DNA of 22,836 bases from positions 1 through 22,836 of the forward strand of contig CAKSWG010000032.1 in assembly GCA_934511465.1 (NCBI GenBank), written 5' to 3'. The notes under the pieces are model-generated. The model made no database searches. It worked only from the letters and a program-made list of their open reading frames with translations, and was not told the DNA's origin. The number at the start of each line of letters is the position of its first letter. Positions within the stretch are counted from its first letter, which is position 1. Source of the stretch: an uncultured Faecalibacterium sp. (lineage in GTDB: Bacteria; Bacillota; Clostridia; Oscillospirales; Ruminococcaceae). Shown here one piece after another: positions 21,374 through 22,836 of the stretch. Both the position numbers and the translations under genes were made by a program.

Positions 21374-22666
21374 ATGGCACACATCCTTATTCTGGGCGGC
21401 GGTGCCGCCGGGCTTGCCGCCGCGCTGGCGGCTGCACAGACGGCTCCCACCGCACAGGTCACTGTGCTGGAGCGCAACCCCAAGCCCGGCAAAAAACTGC
21501 TGGCCACCGGCAACGGCCGCTGCAATCTGGACAACACCGGCATCGCGCCGGAGCGGTATTTCACCGCCGACCCGGCTGCACTGCGCCCGCTGCTGGACGC
21601 CGTAAATGCCGCCGACCCTCTGGAATGGTTCCGTGCGCTGGGCCTTTACACCCGCATCGATGAAGCGGGCCGCGTGTATCCTTATTCCAATCAGGCGGCG
21701 GACGTGCTGGCTTTGCTGGAGCATCATCTGGCCCGACACTCTGTGCAGCTGCGCACAGGCTGCACCGTGCGCAGCCTCAGCCAGAGCCGCGGCGGCTATG
21801 CCGTGCAGTTCGAGACGGTCGAGGGCAATGCAGAGACCCTGTACGCGGACGCCGTGATCTGCGCCATGGGTGGTGCCGCAGGGCCGCAGTTCGGCACCGA
21901 CGGCTTTGGCACCCGGTTCGCCGCCCAGTGCGGCGGCAGGGTGGAGCCGCTGTATCCCTGCCTGACGGCCCTGCAATGCGCAAAGCCCGACAAGTCACTG
22001 GCAGGCATCCGCGCCAAGGCAGCTGCATCCCTGCTGGACGGCACCCGCGTGCTGGCCTGCGAAGCGGGTGAGGTGCAGTTCACCGACTACGGGCTTTCCG
22101 GCATCTGCATCATGCAGCTTTCCGGTCTGCTGGCGCCGGGCCGCGGCCCCAAGGCACCTGCTGTGGAGCTGGATCTTTTTTCCACAGTGGACGCCGCAGC
22201 GCTTGCCGACTTGCTTGCAGCCCATGCAGCCCGGACGGAGGCAGCGGACCCCGCCGGCTTCTGGCTTGGCCTGCTGAACCCAAAGCTTGGCCGTGCCCTG
22301 TGGGCCGCTGCCGGGCTGCGGGACAGCGCAGCGCCCGCCGCGCTCACCGCCGCGCAGTGGCAGGCGCTGGCCCGCACCGCCAAGCACTGGCGCTTTGAGG
22401 GCCTGACCCCCTGCGGCTGGAAGCAGGCCCAGACCACCGGCGGCGGCCTTGCCCTGCGGGAAGTAGATGCGCATTTCCAGTTCAAGGGCTGCCCGGGCCT
22501 TTACTTTGTGGGCGAAACGCTGGACTGCGCCGGCAGCTGCGGCGGCTTCAACCTGCACTGGGCTTTTGGCAGCGGCATCGCGGCCGGCTGTGATGCCGCC
22601 CGCCATACCGCACCCGCCCGGAAGTCCCCCGGCCATGCCCGCAGCCCCCGCAAAAAGCGCGGCTGA
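21374..22666 (+). CDS. HI0933/YhiN-family FAD-dependent oxidoreductase
   Basis: A 430-residue flavoprotein of the HI0933-like (YhiN/BaiN) family; most members have no proven substrate, and one (BaiN) is linked to bile-acid dehydroxylation, which should not be assumed here. The N-terminal Rossmann motif for FAD is ILILGGGAAGLAAALAAA (4-21). The family block KLLATGNGRCNLDN (41-54) follows, then VICAMGGAAGPQFGTDGFGT, the ligand-domain block GEVQFTDYGLSGICIMQLSG, and the C-terminal FAD-closing region GLYFVGETLDCAGSCGGFNL followed by HWAFGSG. The tail is basic (RKSPGHARSPRKKRG). The ATG at 21374 has GCAGGTG upstream. Divergent from spoVT; monocistronic as far as seen. No strong own terminator follows on the plus strand. 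Confidence 0.93.
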   Translation: MAHILILGGGAAGLAAALAAAQTAPTAQVTVLERNPKPGKKLLATGNGRCNLDNTGIAPERYFTADPAALRPLLDAVNAADPLEWFRALGLYTRIDEAGRVYPYSNQAADVLALLEHHLARHSVQLRTGCTVRSLSQSRGGYAVQFETVEGNAETLYADAVICAMGGAAGPQFGTDGFGTRFAAQCGGRVEPLYPCLTALQCAKPDKSLAGIRAKAAASLLDGTRVLACEAGEVQFTDYGLSGICIMQLSGLLAPGRGPKAPAVELDLFSTVDAAALADLLAAHAARTEAADPAGFWLGLLNPKLGRALWAAAGLRDSAAPAALTAAQWQALARTAKHWRFEGLTPCGWKQAQTTGGGLALREVDAHFQFKGCPGLYFVGETLDCAGSCGGFNLHWAFGSGIAAGCDAARHTAPARKSPGHARSPRKKRG

Positions 22667-22757
22667 CAGTTCCGGCCACAGAAAATGTGTTTGTGCCTCT
22701 GACCTTAAAATTTTTGAAAAAATCATAGATATAAACCCAAAAAGCCAATATAAAACA

Positions 22758-22799
22758 AAAAAAAAGACGACAAACCGTTTCTTTCAACGATTTATCGTC
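22758..22799 (-). terminator. Terminator of the tRNA gene
   Basis: On the minus strand, directly after the tRNA CCA end, GACGATAAATCGTT pairs with AACGGTTTGTCGTC (14-bp arms 22786-22799 and 22766-22779, with some mismatches), followed by at least eight T residues (to 22758). Confidence 0.85.
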
Positions 22800-22803
22800 C
22801 TTT

Positions 22804-22836
22804 TGGTGCGCTCGAGGGAACTCGAATCCCTGGCCC
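22804..22836 (-). tRNA. 3' end of a tRNA (partial; possibly tRNA-Arg)
   Basis: Read on the minus strand: variable-loop bases GGGCC, T stem AGGGA, T loop TTCGAGT, T stem TCCCT, acceptor strand CGAGCGC, discriminator A and an encoded CCA. The anticodon lies outside the window. The 5-nt variable loop suggests a class I tRNA; GGGCC and the GCGC-type acceptor end are compatible with tRNA-Arg (UCU-type), but this is a guess. Confidence 0.85.

Noticed and set aside
21374..22666. Assignment of the flavoprotein as the bile-acid enzyme BaiN
   Set aside because: The HI0933/YhiN family is widespread and its members are often misnamed BaiN; no bai genes are nearby.

Overview
The window looks like chromosome from a high-GC, gut-type Firmicute of the Oscillospiraceae (Faecalibacterium / Subdoligranulum / Gemmiger-like). 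The basis is the HrcA/CIRCE heat-shock operon, a T-box leader, Clostridia-type spore genes, the rpsT-gpr-spoIIP neighbourhood, and hairpin-rich intergenic repeats of a kind I associate with that group. The genus is an inference; no 16S rRNA is present.

Layout. 1-2180: an intergenic repeat element, then asparaginyl-tRNA synthetase (asnS, minus strand) behind its own sigma-A promoter and a T-box whose specifier region reads AAC (Asn). 2177-4145: spoIIP and gpr on the minus strand, divergent from rpsT (4311-4571), with a forespore-type promoter in front of gpr. 4640-5248: a small hydrophobic hypothetical protein and the remnant of a metal P-type ATPase that keeps promoter, RBS and terminator but has lost its body. 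5248-7174: minimal spoVAC-spoVAD-spoVAE operon for dipicolinic acid transport. 7251-11477: envelope genes on the plus strand: a VanY-type D,D-carboxypeptidase, a DUF4358-like lipoprotein, an MBOAT O-acyltransferase and a DHHW-family partner, the last two forming a probable cell-surface O-acylation unit. 11580-13301: an accessory pocket holding two paralogous double-glycine-leader peptides (bacteriocin-like) and a Phd/RelE-type toxin-antitoxin pair bounded by two identical 40-bp palindromic terminators. 13326-18395: hrcA-grpE-dnaK-dnaJ (minus strand) under a sigma-A promoter with a perfect CIRCE operator. 18396-18950: no convincing gene, but a repeat element followed by a string of perfect hairpins. 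19001-20596: a secreted repeat protein with a divergent SLH-like C-terminus. 20667-21209: spoVT. 21374-22666: a HI0933/YhiN-type flavoprotein. The last 33 bases are the 3' end of a tRNA on the minus strand.

How it fits together. Three spore loci (gpr, spoVAC, spoVT) each carry an upstream sequence resembling the sigma-F/sigma-G consensus, so a forespore programme seems retained. The strongest candidate for something undescribed is the pair of about 110-residue peptides at 11762-12514. Their leaders are nearly identical and end in Gly-Gly. Their cores align without a gap over at least 73 positions but share only scattered Trp, Asn and Gly positions. They sit behind a strong promoter with a 22-bp-spaced direct repeat, and a perfect hairpin separates the two genes. 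No dedicated transporter or immunity gene is visible in the window.
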